DNA from: Pseudoscleropodium purum
Lineage: Eukaryota; Streptophyta; Bryopsida; Hypnales; Brachytheciaceae
Assembly: GCA_963969395.1 (NCBI GenBank)
Contig: OZ017804.1
Coordinates: forward strand, 16,802,001-16,866,000
Direction of reading: 5' to 3'
DNA length: 64,000 nt
Part shown: one piece after another, positions 51,244 to 62,960 of the stretch
How positions within the stretch are numbered: the first letter of the stretch is position 1
How the letters are laid out: the number at the start of each line of letters is the position of its first letter
Notes under the pieces: model-generated
Database searches by the model: none
Told to the model about the DNA's origin: nothing
The model's input: only the letters and a program-made list of their open reading frames with translations
Translations under genes and position numbers: made by a program

Positions 51244-53149
51244 TCATGTCGACTCCTTAGAATCTGTTTCAGAATCGAGAATCAATGGTGACACCTTAGC
51301 AGCTTTCTTGCCCGCCATAAAAGTCAGATAGATGGTCCACAAGAAAGAGAACGAGTTGCTTACGAGTGGCTGCACACAAGCAAACACTAATAATTAAAAC
51401 TCGCAAGTATACCAAGACAAGCAAAAGTCCTTACCCTGGTGCTAAACGATAAAGCTAAGGAGTTTCAAGGATTCATCAAAACGAAAACGATAGATAGAAT
51501 CTGAAAAAAAAAAATAGTCAGAAATTACTTGACACGAGTAATATCAAAAAATTTGCAAAGTAGGAATTGCAATGCGGATCATCACCGACGTACATACAGC
51601 TCCAAAATACAGAGCCTCACCAATATAAGGACCATCACACGAGGTGCAAAAGGTAGGGAGTTAAAACTAGACGAAGACAAACCTGGAGAGGAATAGGAAT
51701 GTAGCGGTACGTGATAAAATCACACGCAGGCCAGTACAGAAGGCCATTCCTTAAAGTAGGTATCAAATCTCGCTTCAATCTCGTAGTTATTTGATCACCC
51801 CTTTCGCCTGAACGTGGAAGAACAAAAACCATGTTAACTGAATATTCATCTACCACGAAACTCGTGACACACACCATTAGCACATTAAACATAAGAGAAC
51901 CATGCTCCAACTGAACAAGGAAACGTATAACCTCAAACGCAAGATATGCAACCAACAAAGTCAACATGCACATAACCAACAACAACAGTTCTCACAAATG
52001 ACATGACTCAATCGAATGGCATCGACTAATTACACCAAACAGAACAGCGAAGGGACACGAGAACCGTACTCTCTAAGTGAAATCCTAGAGAAGGAATGGA
52101 ACGAAGACACTGTAGCTATAACCTTCAATGAAGTGATTTACCTTGCGCATAAGCGTTTATGGCAAAAAAGGCGGCACAGAAAGCAGGGCCAAAAAGCAAT
52201 TGTCCCAGCACAAGCTTCTTCAGTGTACTCGGTATGTCACGACCAGGAATCAGCTTGCCAACTCGACCAAACCAAAGATGCAACAAAGGTCCGGACATGA
52301 ACAAGCCCACAGCAAGCATTCGCGCACTCCTAAACGAATCCCACGCTACTGGCTCCCCATCGTGTGCAGTATATGCAGACAGACCCTGCCCATAATCCAC
52401 GTCAGACTCATTTGCATGTATTCATCTAAAATTTCCCAATATTTCTCGGAAAAAAACCCCAAAAAATATGCAATTAAAAATATTAGCTAAACCCAAGCCC
52501 CTTTTATGTCACGAGCTCGAGACTCCAAATATCCTAACAAATGTGCTAAGAGCGTGACATATGACAGTTGTGCACACCTCGAGACAAATTCTCTGAATAT
52601 ACCAGAATTTTTTATTAGAGAGTTTGATAACAATGTCATAGTGGCATTCCTCCGCAGTATCATGTTTTTTCAAATTCAAACCTGGAACTGTATCCAATGG
52701 AAAAGAATTCACACCTGCGAACAAAGATCTGATCCAGTGTAAATGGTTCCAGCCGTCAAACTCTTGGTCAAAAGCGGCCGCTCATCAAGCTTCCGTAAAT
52801 ACCACGCCACAAAATTCAGTTTCGACGCTGAGCCAGCGGGGACGGCTGCAGCGTCAACTCCAGCATCAACCTTGCGTGAGCCCGTGATTGTTCGGCGACT
52901 CCCAGACCTCAATTCAAAAAGAAACTCGCGAACTCCATTCCCTGCTGCGCCTCTCACCTTCACTACCTCATACAAATTCGAAAGGCTTGACAAATTTCGA
53001 CTGGACCCCGCAACGTCTTCCAAGGATTTCGGCACTACCCTTGGCAATGCACCACCACCGTGAACGAGCAGAGCGCGTGCGAGGGAGGATTGTTGGCGGC
53101 CCCTCCGCGCTGCCTGTCCTAGCATCGCTGATCCGCTGCCTCGACCCAA
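51244..53149 (-). CDS. Mpv17/PMP22-family inner-membrane or peroxisomal protein, 4 exons, 309 aa
   Basis: Small multi-span membrane protein of the Mpv17/PXMP2/SYM1 family; members sit in mitochondria, plastids or peroxisomes and are thought to form pores. Exons 53149-52715, 52385-52142, 51807-51683, 51369-51244 give 930 nt in one frame. The family core begins after residue 125: RPLLTKSLTAGTIYTGSDLCSQ, ARMLAVGLFMSGPLLHLWFG, LVLGQLLFGPAFCAAFF, RLKRDLIPTLRNGLLYWPACDF, IPIPLQPLVSNSFSFLWTIY, then a polar tail (SETDSKES). The first 125 residues are not part of the core. They are Arg/Ser/Gly/Ala-rich and poor in acids near the start (GQAARRGRQQSSLARALL), which suggests an organelle transit peptide plus linker. 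A telobox-like AAACCCTAAATCC lies just upstream of the ATG, with more near 53936-53953. Confidence 0.9.
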
Positions 53150-54330
53150 ACCCTAAATCCAGGAGGACCACCCCACAGGTTAGATGCGTACAAAACCTAA
53201 TTCTTTCGCACTTCATGGACTTTACATAAACCAAATTGAGCCACCTTTTAATGAAACATAATCCCTCATCTCGTTTGAGGCATACAGAAAGATCGAAGCT
53301 CTGTACTAACACCATACGAAAGAGAGCCGTAGGCATACCACTTCAACCGGTAGGTTGAGTCAAAATTCTGAGGTCATGGAACATACGCCATTCTACCGCG
53401 ACCAGTGACTACAGTGCATCACAAACCCGAATTGCAGGTAGTAGCAAGCCCCACCCCACACCCCACACCCATTTTCACACTCATCACTCTGTTCGTTACC
53501 ACAATCCTACCCTGAACGAGACTCCACCACACGCTCGATGCAAAGCCGCAAGACGAGAATTGGAAAAATAAAGTTCAAATTCTGCACCTGAAAGTGGACG
53601 GAGATCTCAAACAACGCCAACAGCGACGTGAATTTTGATGTTGCAGCAACAATGTGACGGAGGAGCACGGACTGCGAGAGAATTTTAAAACGCTCAAAAC
53701 CAATCGTGCAAGTAAAGGACGTGAATTTAGGTTAACTTCATGCTCGCTCAGGTTCCTGGCACCATGCTCTGCACCCTAATTCGATCACTGAAAACCTCGT
53801 CTCTTAGCCACCAAGCCAAATCTATTCAACGAGACGACTGAGAAGAAGATTCCGAGATCCGAGGGTTACACAAAGCTCATTAACCACTGAGACATCCGCA
53901 AAAATAAAATAAAAACTCTACAGAGAGAACCCAAAACCCTACTTAAACCCTAATCAAAATCATCATCAAATGCAATGAAATCAGAGCAGGCCGAGAAGAA
54001 GCGCAACAAAAAAATGTGCAGGAAATGACCACACAGATTTACATCGCACGAACAAACACACCCGCCATTTCCATTTCCTGTTGCGCAACAAAGAATGAAA
54101 ACGTTTTCTAACCTTGAAATCAAATACAATGCGGTTGCGAATTCCCTCCTCTTTTAAAAAAAAATCATATGAAAACGCTGCAGGGTGATGCGATCTCCGT
54201 CAATTGCAGCGCTTCATCCGTCGTTGAGGTCTGTAAATGGGAGGCTTTGGCTTCCCGTGCTTGGTGCTGGAGCTCTGATCTCGTGTTAGGGTTTCCGTCA
54301 TCATAGAAAAAGCTCACTGAAGAATGAATG
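53150..54330. promoter_or_regulatory. 5' flank of the Mpv17-like gene
   Basis: Less AT-rich than the DNA beyond it. Several AAACCCTA motifs (53148, and two close together at about 53934-53953) point to a housekeeping-type plant promoter or 5' UTR on the minus strand. No gene seen. Confidence 0.5.
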
Positions 54331-55180
54331 TTCTAAGAACTTCCTCAAGATCTCATAAACTTAATATTCTTTGGTATGTCTGAATGTTTGGAGTGAAATG
54401 TCTGAAATGTTGCAGAAATTTTTCATCCATACTGCATAATCTTCGAACTTTTCTAGGAACCTATATTATGTTTTAAGCCCCACATGACAATTTTCCCAAA
54501 ACATTTAGAAGTTGCCAAACATAACAAAATTTGGACGCCAAAATGTCGAAATCCTATCCCCAATAATTTTAGTCACCAAAACTCTTTGCTCTAGGGGAAA
54601 AAAAGTATTTTCGCACTCAAGTGTCGAATCAAACCTTCACACAAGGTAATCAAAATATTATAATATAAATTACAATGGGAATTAATAGAGTAAAGGATTT
54701 CAAGGAGAATTCTTCGCATAGAACATTGTGTCCTTCATCTCAAAGACTTGGGTACATCCAACTAGTAGAAGGTGCTCATCACTTCCTATATAGTTGTTGT
54801 TTTCGTTTTTTATGTAGTATCAAAGTGGTGATATTAAATGTTGTAGTAGTGTTCTAAATTCCAACATTCATCCACATATTGTGTAGAAAATACCACATTA
54901 GCACATATCACATATCCATAATTCTTTTTTCATCTATAATTTGGTGCCATTTTATCCAATTTTTTTTTAATTTGAAGTTTTCTAGCAATTTGTTGCCTTG
55001 CCAATACTATTTGTATATGAAGGGCATAGTGTAGGGCCCATTATTTTGGTTTCATTGGCCAGCAAATCGCCAAAAAAAGCAATGTTTTCAAAGGCATGCT
55101 ACAAATCCTTCATAGCACTTTCCAAAGTCTTCCTTCAATCTATTGAGTGAAAACTTAGATATGCGGGCCTTAACCCCCTA

Positions 55181-55208
55181 AATACCCAAGACACAAAATT
55201 TGGGTATT
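55181..55208. repeat. Perfect 9-bp hairpin (AATACCCAA / TTGGGTATT)
   Basis: The stem AATACCCAA pairs with TTGGGTATT across a 10-base loop. The context TTAACCCCCTAAATACCCAAG resembles the 5' side of the hairpin at 61213-61241 (TTTAACCCTTAAAGTCCCAAG), suggesting a shared repeat. Confidence 0.6.
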
Positions 55209-57008
55209 GGCAGTACTTTGAAGTTAAATATAATCTAATTGACTTGCTATTTTTAATAGTTTATATATTTTTTAAATTCTTGTTGAAATTTAGTTTTATC
55301 AGCAAAAATACAATATTGAAAATGATTGATTATGATTTTTCTATTCAAAATTTTGTACAAGGATGTTGTAAGCGTTTTAACTCTACTTTTTCAAGTTAAA
55401 ACTTAACACACGGATTTTGATGGCAAATTATAAAATAAATCTTAAAAGTGATTGAATAAGCACCTTCCAAGCAATAGGCACTTTGATTATGTTGATCTAT
55501 TCAAATTCAGATGTGTTCAAAACACATTAAATGTTAGAAGGTTTAATAACTCGATGGTTAAATCAAATTAGAGAAGTAAATCAAAATCTAGATCAAACTA
55601 AAATTCTATCTAAAACAAATCATAGAATGCAATTTGCCCATTTCAAAAAAAAAAAAAGTTGAATTTTGATTTTCTTAGTGAAAGATATGGAAGGATGAAA
55701 TTTGACCTCTAATCTAACTTATAAACTTCATCTTTGAAATTAAAATAGCAAATCAATTCAAAAATTAATTCAAATTTTAGGATTGAATTAATTTTATTAA
55801 TTATTTTAACTACTGAGTTTTAAAATTAAACCTAATTTTGACCAAAACTAAAGAATTTCATCCAAAATTAAGATCAAACTTCATCTAAGCTTTCATCCTT
55901 CAAAAATAAAGTATTTTTTGAAGTAAAGGTAGATTTTGGAATCCTCAAGAGACTATTTAATTGATTCTAATTTTAGAAGACTCTTTAGTTATTCCTCAAA
56001 ATATTCTTAATTATTTTTTATTAATCATAATTCTATTTCATTCTTCTAAAATTAGTGTTTTTAAAATTTTAAATGTTTTTATGGAAGAAACAAAAAAATT
56101 ATCTTTCTAAAAAGGTAAAATACAAAATTATTGGATTTTTCGGTGAAAAGTTATTGATGGATGAAGTTTGTCCTTCACTTGATGGATTACAATTTCATCC
56201 ACTAATTACTTTCAGATTAAATGTGAAAATTAACTTCTAATTTTATCCAAAAATTATAATGGTTTCCTCGATTCTTGAATCCCTTTAAGATTTCCTTTGA
56301 GATTCTTATTGATGAAATTGGTATTTTCTCATCGAAGATTTAACTCAAAGTTCATCCCTTTATAACTTTCTCAAATTTTAGTTGTTTTTTAAGCATTGTA
56401 TGTATTTAAAAAGCTCTGAAAATTACTAAAAGATTTTAGGTACTAATTTAACTTTTTAATTCTACTCTAAATGTTAAGTTTTAAAATTCCTACTTCTAAT
56501 TCAAATGCAAATTCAAATTCAAAACAAAGAACATTAGAAGATTTTTCGGGCCTCCGGATGCCTGCAAGTTATCACAACCTATGAATGTAGGGAATAGGTT
56601 TGGCGTAGTAATCTAACATGGCCGAGACCCTGCCATGTCATTGACCAAGTTTTGTTTTGTTTTTATAATTTTTTTTTGCATTTGGAGACTATATATATTT
56701 TTTCTTTTTTTTTTATGAAAAAGAAAATTTTGATAGTAGGCCGTTTCCCTCGTTGCAGGGAACAACTACGGGGGAACAGGCCCAAAACAAGCTTTTGGAT
56801 CCCCCAAAACTCTTCTAATGAAACTAACATACCTCAATGTCAAGTACATCCAAAGTCTCATCATCACAAATCACAAACATCATAGTCTCTTGAAACATGT
56901 CCTCCTCCATTAAACCTTAGCCATTTGAGGGGATTTCAATAAATTGAACAACCCCTTATTCCTAATTGCTTCATTTAATCTTTCAATTTTAGTTAGCTTT
57001 TTTAGCAT

Positions 57009-57231
57009 TTACTATTAGAGAAAGAGGTATCTAAAGTGAATTTTTAAGTATAGTCCTAGACATAAGATTATAAATAATGACTATTCATGAGAGTTTTAGT
57101 AAAATTTTATTGGAAATACATGTATTTTTAATAAATTTTTATTGAAAATTTCCTTAAAGGTTATTACTTATGATCTTTCATCTAGAACTATACTTTAAAA
57201 CTCACATAAAACCCCCCTTTCTCTTGTAGTG
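57009..57231. mobile_element. MITE-like palindrome with CACTACAAGAG terminus, 220 bp
   Basis: The right end read in reverse complement starts CACTACAAGAGAAAGGGGGG, a classic CACTA-type terminus. About 70 bp then pair imperfectly with the left end (ACTATTAGAGAAAGAGG ... AGTATAGTCCTAGACATAAG against AGTATAGTTCTAGATGAAAG). The centre is AT-rich with ATACATGTATTT. No coding capacity. A related fragment lies at 16750. Confidence 0.65.
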
Positions 57232-57859
57232 ATTTAGATAATTCTTTTGGTTATTAGGAATTAACTCAAATACTATAATTTTGTCAAATTTTCTAATTTC
57301 TTATGATTAGTTATTCAATTGTTTGTTAATTTTTCCCTTATTATTCTAAAGATGTTTGTTTTGTTTTTATTTATTTGGCTTATTAGGCCTAAATAAAACA
57401 AAACTTAAATAACATTCAATTAACTATCTCAAATGGAATCCTAATGAATGAATGACAACAACCAAATTGATGAATAGTGAAAATAATCTAAATAAAAAAC
57501 AAATCTTAAACGCAATGGTAAGATTTTCACCTACACTTCTTAAGATTTGATTCTCCCTCTTGCTCTCTAACATTCCAACTTCGACTCTTCAACTTGCAAC
57601 TCCTAATTCTCCTTCATTTGCTTGTTTGAAAATGGAATGACAAAGTTGAGATGACCTACATGCCAATTAAAATAGGAGGCTTATAAACCAACCATCTAAG
57701 AGCTAAAACTAATTTTTTGGGAGTTGAAACTTCTTTGAATATTTTTTAGTAAAATTTCCTTGAAAGACAAGTAGAATTGGCATCTAAACCAAGTCATTTC
57801 ATTTTTTTGGAGCTTTGTAGAATTAATTATGAAATTTGAAGGTGAAGTGGCATAGGGCT

Positions 57860-57995
57860 CTAATAGTGTCTACCTCCTAAAATGTACATTGTTTGTACAT
57901 AGCTGAAGGCTAGAAAAACAGTATTTATATGTAGTGTACATTTAAAGAGGTGGATGCTTTTAGATTTTATGCACTTTTAGAACCTCCTGCCTTAG
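57860..57995. repeat. MITE-like dispersed repeat, partner of 50123-50270
   Basis: Contains CCTCCTAAAATGTACATTGT, AGCTGAAGGCTAG and GTGTACATTTAAAGAGGTGGATG, the reverse-complement pattern of the copy at 50123-50270. Ends are imperfect inverted repeats. Confidence 0.7.
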
Positions 57996-60900
57996 TTATG
58001 ATTTCACAATTGTTTTAAAATCACAAGACTGAGCTATTGATGGTATGGACTTAAGGGAGGTGATCCATTTCTAACCATGGACCTATTTATCTTTATATAG
58101 GCTACTCTCTTTCCAATCAACAAGAAAAAAACACATTGATTAATTATGACATAGTTCTCAATGCACACATAGTGCATTACAATTGTCTACAATCTTGGTG
58201 GATTTTTCAAGCAACCCGTGGTTGGAAATAGGGAAGACATGTATGACAAGAATAGGCTGAACATAATCTTCAACTAAAAAATTCATAGTAATTATATTTT
58301 GAGAAATAAAATTCTGAAAAAATACAGAATCTTTCTAAACTCTATTTCTGTACTTCAAAAAATCTCTCCTTTCAAGAAACCTTTACTCCAAATACACGTA
58401 ATTGCTTAAGTGATTGAAAATGGGTTGGCTCCTTTATTAGGTGGAAATCACAATTTTTAGTTAGTTTTTTTTTTAAACAAGCATGTTGAGGAAACACACT
58501 GCAAGGGGTCCGTCAGGAAGAGAATCACAATTAGTTTTCAAGCTCATCAGGCCTTCATAGCCCACCTGACTTCGCGGACAAACTCCAATTTACCAAATTT
58601 AGCCTTGATGCTTCACAAGTCTCAATTGAGACCTCGTCCGAGCTGCTGAAAACTCAAACAAGACTTCGGGACCTCGATCAGCACCTTTTGGAACCTCAGT
58701 CAATAGCATTGGGACGTTCTGTTCCTGATTCGAGTTTCAGCTACTAAGTTACTCTCTATCTTATCACTTTCACAACTGGCATTGCTAATTTTTCTATTAC
58801 ATTCTCGCATTCCTTTCCTAATTGGAACATGATTTTCATCACTCCATGAATCCCAACTAGGTCTATGTAAATCTTCACAGCTCTAACTTCGCATCAAATA
58901 AATTTTTTCTTCTTATTGATAGACTCTTTAACTTCCCGATATTCCAACTTGGACACAAAGGTTCCATTTTGAAACACACGGACACAAAGACCGCACCAAT
59001 TAGATCAATGAGCACATCCACAAACATTCCAACTTGAACATAAACATTCCATCACTCAATCACAAACACACATGAAAATGAAATATGCAGCTTCACTAGC
59101 TGGACGCGTACTAAACTCTTCAACAGTGGGTGAAAATGAACTTGGAGAGAGGGACCTAATAAGAATGTTAAACTTAACAATTACCAAGTTGGAAAGGGAC
59201 AACCAACTAAATTCACTCAACTAACTACCAACTTGGTATTGACCTCAACTTCCAATTAACCAACTCATCTCCATACTTGATTTCACTAACTCCAACTTAG
59301 AATCCTCACCCATCCATTACCTGACTCCTACCACCTAATCCAACTAAATTGACTCATAAAATCACACAACTATATTTCTGAAACCAATAAGATATGACCA
59401 AAATTACCAACTTAGATCTCTAATAATCCAATAGTATGACAAAATCCCAACAATTATACACAAAAATCAACCTCAAAATTCCAAAATTAAATCCTAATAG
59501 TATTTATATGATTCATACTTACTCTAACTTTTGGATAAAATTTTGGTTGTGCATTGAGTATAATTTAGGATTTTTTAACTTCTTATATTTAAAACTTTGT
59601 TGTCTCAATTGCTTGCAATTGTTTTGTAGCATGAGCATTTCCAAGAGATTAAAGTAGCAATTGATTTCATGCTCTATGTTTTTTTGATCAAATTTTCATT
59701 GTGATTAATTAGTTGTAAGTCTTTGGTGGAAGAGTAGTTTGTAAAATTTTCTAAGAAGAATTCGAGTTCATTGTTTTGATCACTTGGTCTTTACTATTGT
59801 ATGAGGATTAATTGTCTAGACATTAGGATAACAATTGATTCATTCACTATGATATATCAATTGATGTAGTATTGATCTTATATGCGATTGTTGATTGGAT
59901 TGAGTTTTCTCAAACAATGTTTTCTAGTCATGCATGTGTGGATTTATTCTCACACAATTTTAGGACATGCACGTAATGTTAAGCACTGGGTCCTCTATTT
60001 GTGATCAGAGATATAGTCTCAGGCATTCTGATTATCTTTTTAAAGCAGCAATGAGTTTGAACACTTCAATATTTACATAAAAGCTTGAATTCTTGAAAAC
60101 CTTCAAGAATTTGGCTTCATATCCTTTTTTATTGTTCAAGAGGTTGTGCATGTGTCATTGGATTGATTGAAGTAGTGCAACTAGCTTGATAATTTTTGTT
60201 TTATCAATGTGATTTTGTCATTGCAATTAGACTTCAGCCCTTAATTCCTAAATGATTTTGACTATGTTTTCAACAAAACTGCTCTAAAATTGCCATTTGT
60301 AGTACAAGTACCAAATTTTAGAAAAAAAACATTTTTGGACACATGGAAATGTAGGATCTAGTAGTAAGCTTGTTTAAGAACATGTGGAAAAAATTTCAAA
60401 AATTTCCACAATGTAGATTGCAAGATAATAGCATTTGAAGTGATAATTTTCCTTTTTTGGGCCCAACAAAAATCCGGGTAGCTACACTTGAGAAGGTCAC
60501 ATTTGTATGAAAAAATGTCCAAAATGATGGTTATTCTTTGAAATAATTTTTCAAATAAAGTTGACTACATGCTTGAAAATTTTTAGATCATTTGGAATCA
60601 TACAACATATAGGAAAAAAATAGTAAGTAGAAAGGAGTAGAGAATGATTCAAAATACCAAATTGCTAACAATTTATTTATGGAATTGGAAAATGCCACTT
60701 CCAACGGTTGTAATGTTTTTATAAACAATCTATACTCAATGTTTTTATTTAATTCCAAAAATATTGAAATTTGAGTTAAATCAAGGACTTCAAAGTTTGT
60801 CTTAGAGTAGAGATTCAATAACAACCTGCAAATTCCCACAAACGAAAACTCCTCATAACTTGTGACTCATTGATCAAAATGGAACAATTCAAAGCTTTCC

Positions 60901-61212
60901 AAGTATATAAAAAAGTCTAGAGAACTAATTTCAAATTTAATTTTTTTTAAATGATTCAAAAAAAAAAATTTGCTACTTCTATTACCCATCAAGTAATGTA
61001 AAGTACATATCATACAATAACTTTTTAACCATGTATTCAAGAGTTATAAAAAATTTTGGAACTTAAAGCTACTCCTTGGGCACAGGTTGTGCTTAAATTT
61101 TAGCAGAAAAAATTAAAACCTCTATTTGTAGTGAGCTACCCAAAATTTCTATGTTGCCAAAAAAACAATGTTTGGGTATGTTCAGGAGTTAAAGGAATTT
61201 AACCCTTAAAGT

Positions 61213-61241
61213 CCCAAGTGTCCTTTTAGAGGACACTTGGG
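61213..61241. repeat. Perfect 11-bp hairpin (CCCAAGTGTCC / GGACACTTGGG)
   Basis: An eleven-base perfect stem with a 7-base loop TTTTAGA in AT-rich DNA. There is no T-run and no nearby gene, so a terminator or RNA role is not supported. More likely the centre of an old palindromic repeat. Confidence 0.8.
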
Positions 61242-62552
61242 TATTTGAATAAGCTCATTCAATCTTAATATTCAACATGATTTTTTTAAAACTTTTTGTG
61301 AGAATATAGTTTCTTACAAGCTTTGTGTGCATATAAATTTCATAGAATTCTGACTTGTAGTTAAAAGTTATAATCATTTTTGTGAAAATTTCAATTCGTT
61401 GGGCAACTATGGCAAGGGAGTTTGCCTTGACTATAGTAGGGCAGCAGCATGGGAGTCTAAGGGAAGGGCAACGGTTTCCATGATGAAGGATTCATAGATT
61501 TAGATAGTTATAGTTACCCACTGGAAGTTCTAGGTAACTCAGAGCTCCCAATGATTAGAACAAACCAAGAACATATTAGGAACACACCTTGATCTTTTTC
61601 CATGCCATGCCCAAAGCCATATTCCGTTATTTATTCACATAGTGCTTCTAAATTTCATAGGTAATAGAGTTTTTTTTTTCTTTCAAATTTCTTTTTTGGA
61701 GATTGCAAAAGCATATTATATCTTTTGATCCATCGTGTGGATTTTTGAGTTACACATTTATGTGGTGGAAAACTTGCTCAAAAAATTATGTGAGGCATTG
61801 TAAACTTTTGGACACTGTTGCATTGCAATATTTTTTTGGATGTGTTCCATGTCATTTTTTGGAGACATTTCTAACATGATCTAGAATATGATAGATTTTA
61901 AATTTTGGCATACATAGTGGAAGATTTTTCCACAATCAATGGTCAAAGACAGTTGAATTTGTCGGGCACAGTCAAAAAATAAATAAAAAATGACTTCAAA
62001 TGCTTATATCTTTCAATCAGTGCAATCAAATGTCACAAAAAATTTACCACTTCTTCTTCTATAAGTTTAGTACAAGGTCCTATGATTAGATTTCCAATAA
62101 AAACATTTTATTGAAAATTTTGATAAACGTGGTAGTAAGGGCAGTTTTGAGTATTTTTTGACAAAAAAATGGCCTTCAGACTTTAGGGGTTAAGGTTGAA
62201 AAGTGGTTGATGGATGACTTGTTTATTCATCGTAAAAACAAATAGTGCACGTATTGGTCCAATATTTCAAGCATTTTGGTGACTACCTTTGTCTTGGGGG
62301 CTATCTGTTCTTTAAGGTTAAAAAAAACCTTGAATCAATGAATTTTTTTAGATTGCTCCTAAATGGATCATAAATTGGGTTGGATTATTGAAAATTGCAT
62401 GCAAAATTATAGAGGATTTCAAATGTGCTCGACCATCTTTTTTTATTTGTAAATTGCAAAAAGAAGCTACAATGGCATGCATTCAAATTGTTGCAAGGCA
62501 AAAAAAAAAAATAGAAATTGTTATGAGTCTAGCAGTTACAACCACTTTTCAA

Positions 62553-62581
62553 TGTATTGTGACACTTTGTGTCACAATACA
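62553..62581. repeat. Perfect 13-bp hairpin (TGTATTGTGACAC / GTGTCACAATACA)
   Basis: A thirteen-base stem around a TTT loop, directly left of the dispersed repeat at 62600-62960. Function unknown. Confidence 0.85.
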
Positions 62582-62599
62582 CTGAAATTTCAAAATTTT

Positions 62600-62960
62600 A
62601 GACTTTAAAATTTTTATTTCCAACCCCCCTCCACCCTCTTATAATTTCAGAAACCAACTTGTTTGACAATCAATATGAGACAATTCATCTTGTATCCGTA
62701 TCTGGTACGAATCCATATGTGATACTATATATGTATCCAATACAATATCCATATCCAGTATGTATATTTAGTATTCAATATATATTCGTATGTGATAATG
62801 TATCTATATCCGATCCACATATTCAATATGCAGCATGTATTTGTATGCAATACTATATCCATATCCAATATTTTATATTTGGATGGCTCAGATTAAATTA
62901 CACAAGATCAATGGCTTGTGATTTTTTGAGAAATCAACGGCAATTTCAAGGGTAAGGATT
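62600..62960 (+). repeat. Dispersed repeat, copy 2 (direct repeat with 40740-41115)
   Basis: Same order of blocks as copy 1: TTTAAAATTTTTATTT, C-rich tract, CAATCAATATGAGACAATTC, degenerate ATATCCATATCC-type run, GGATGGCTCAGATTAAAT, AGATCAATGGCTTGTGA. It lacks the long C run of copy 1. Confidence 0.75.
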
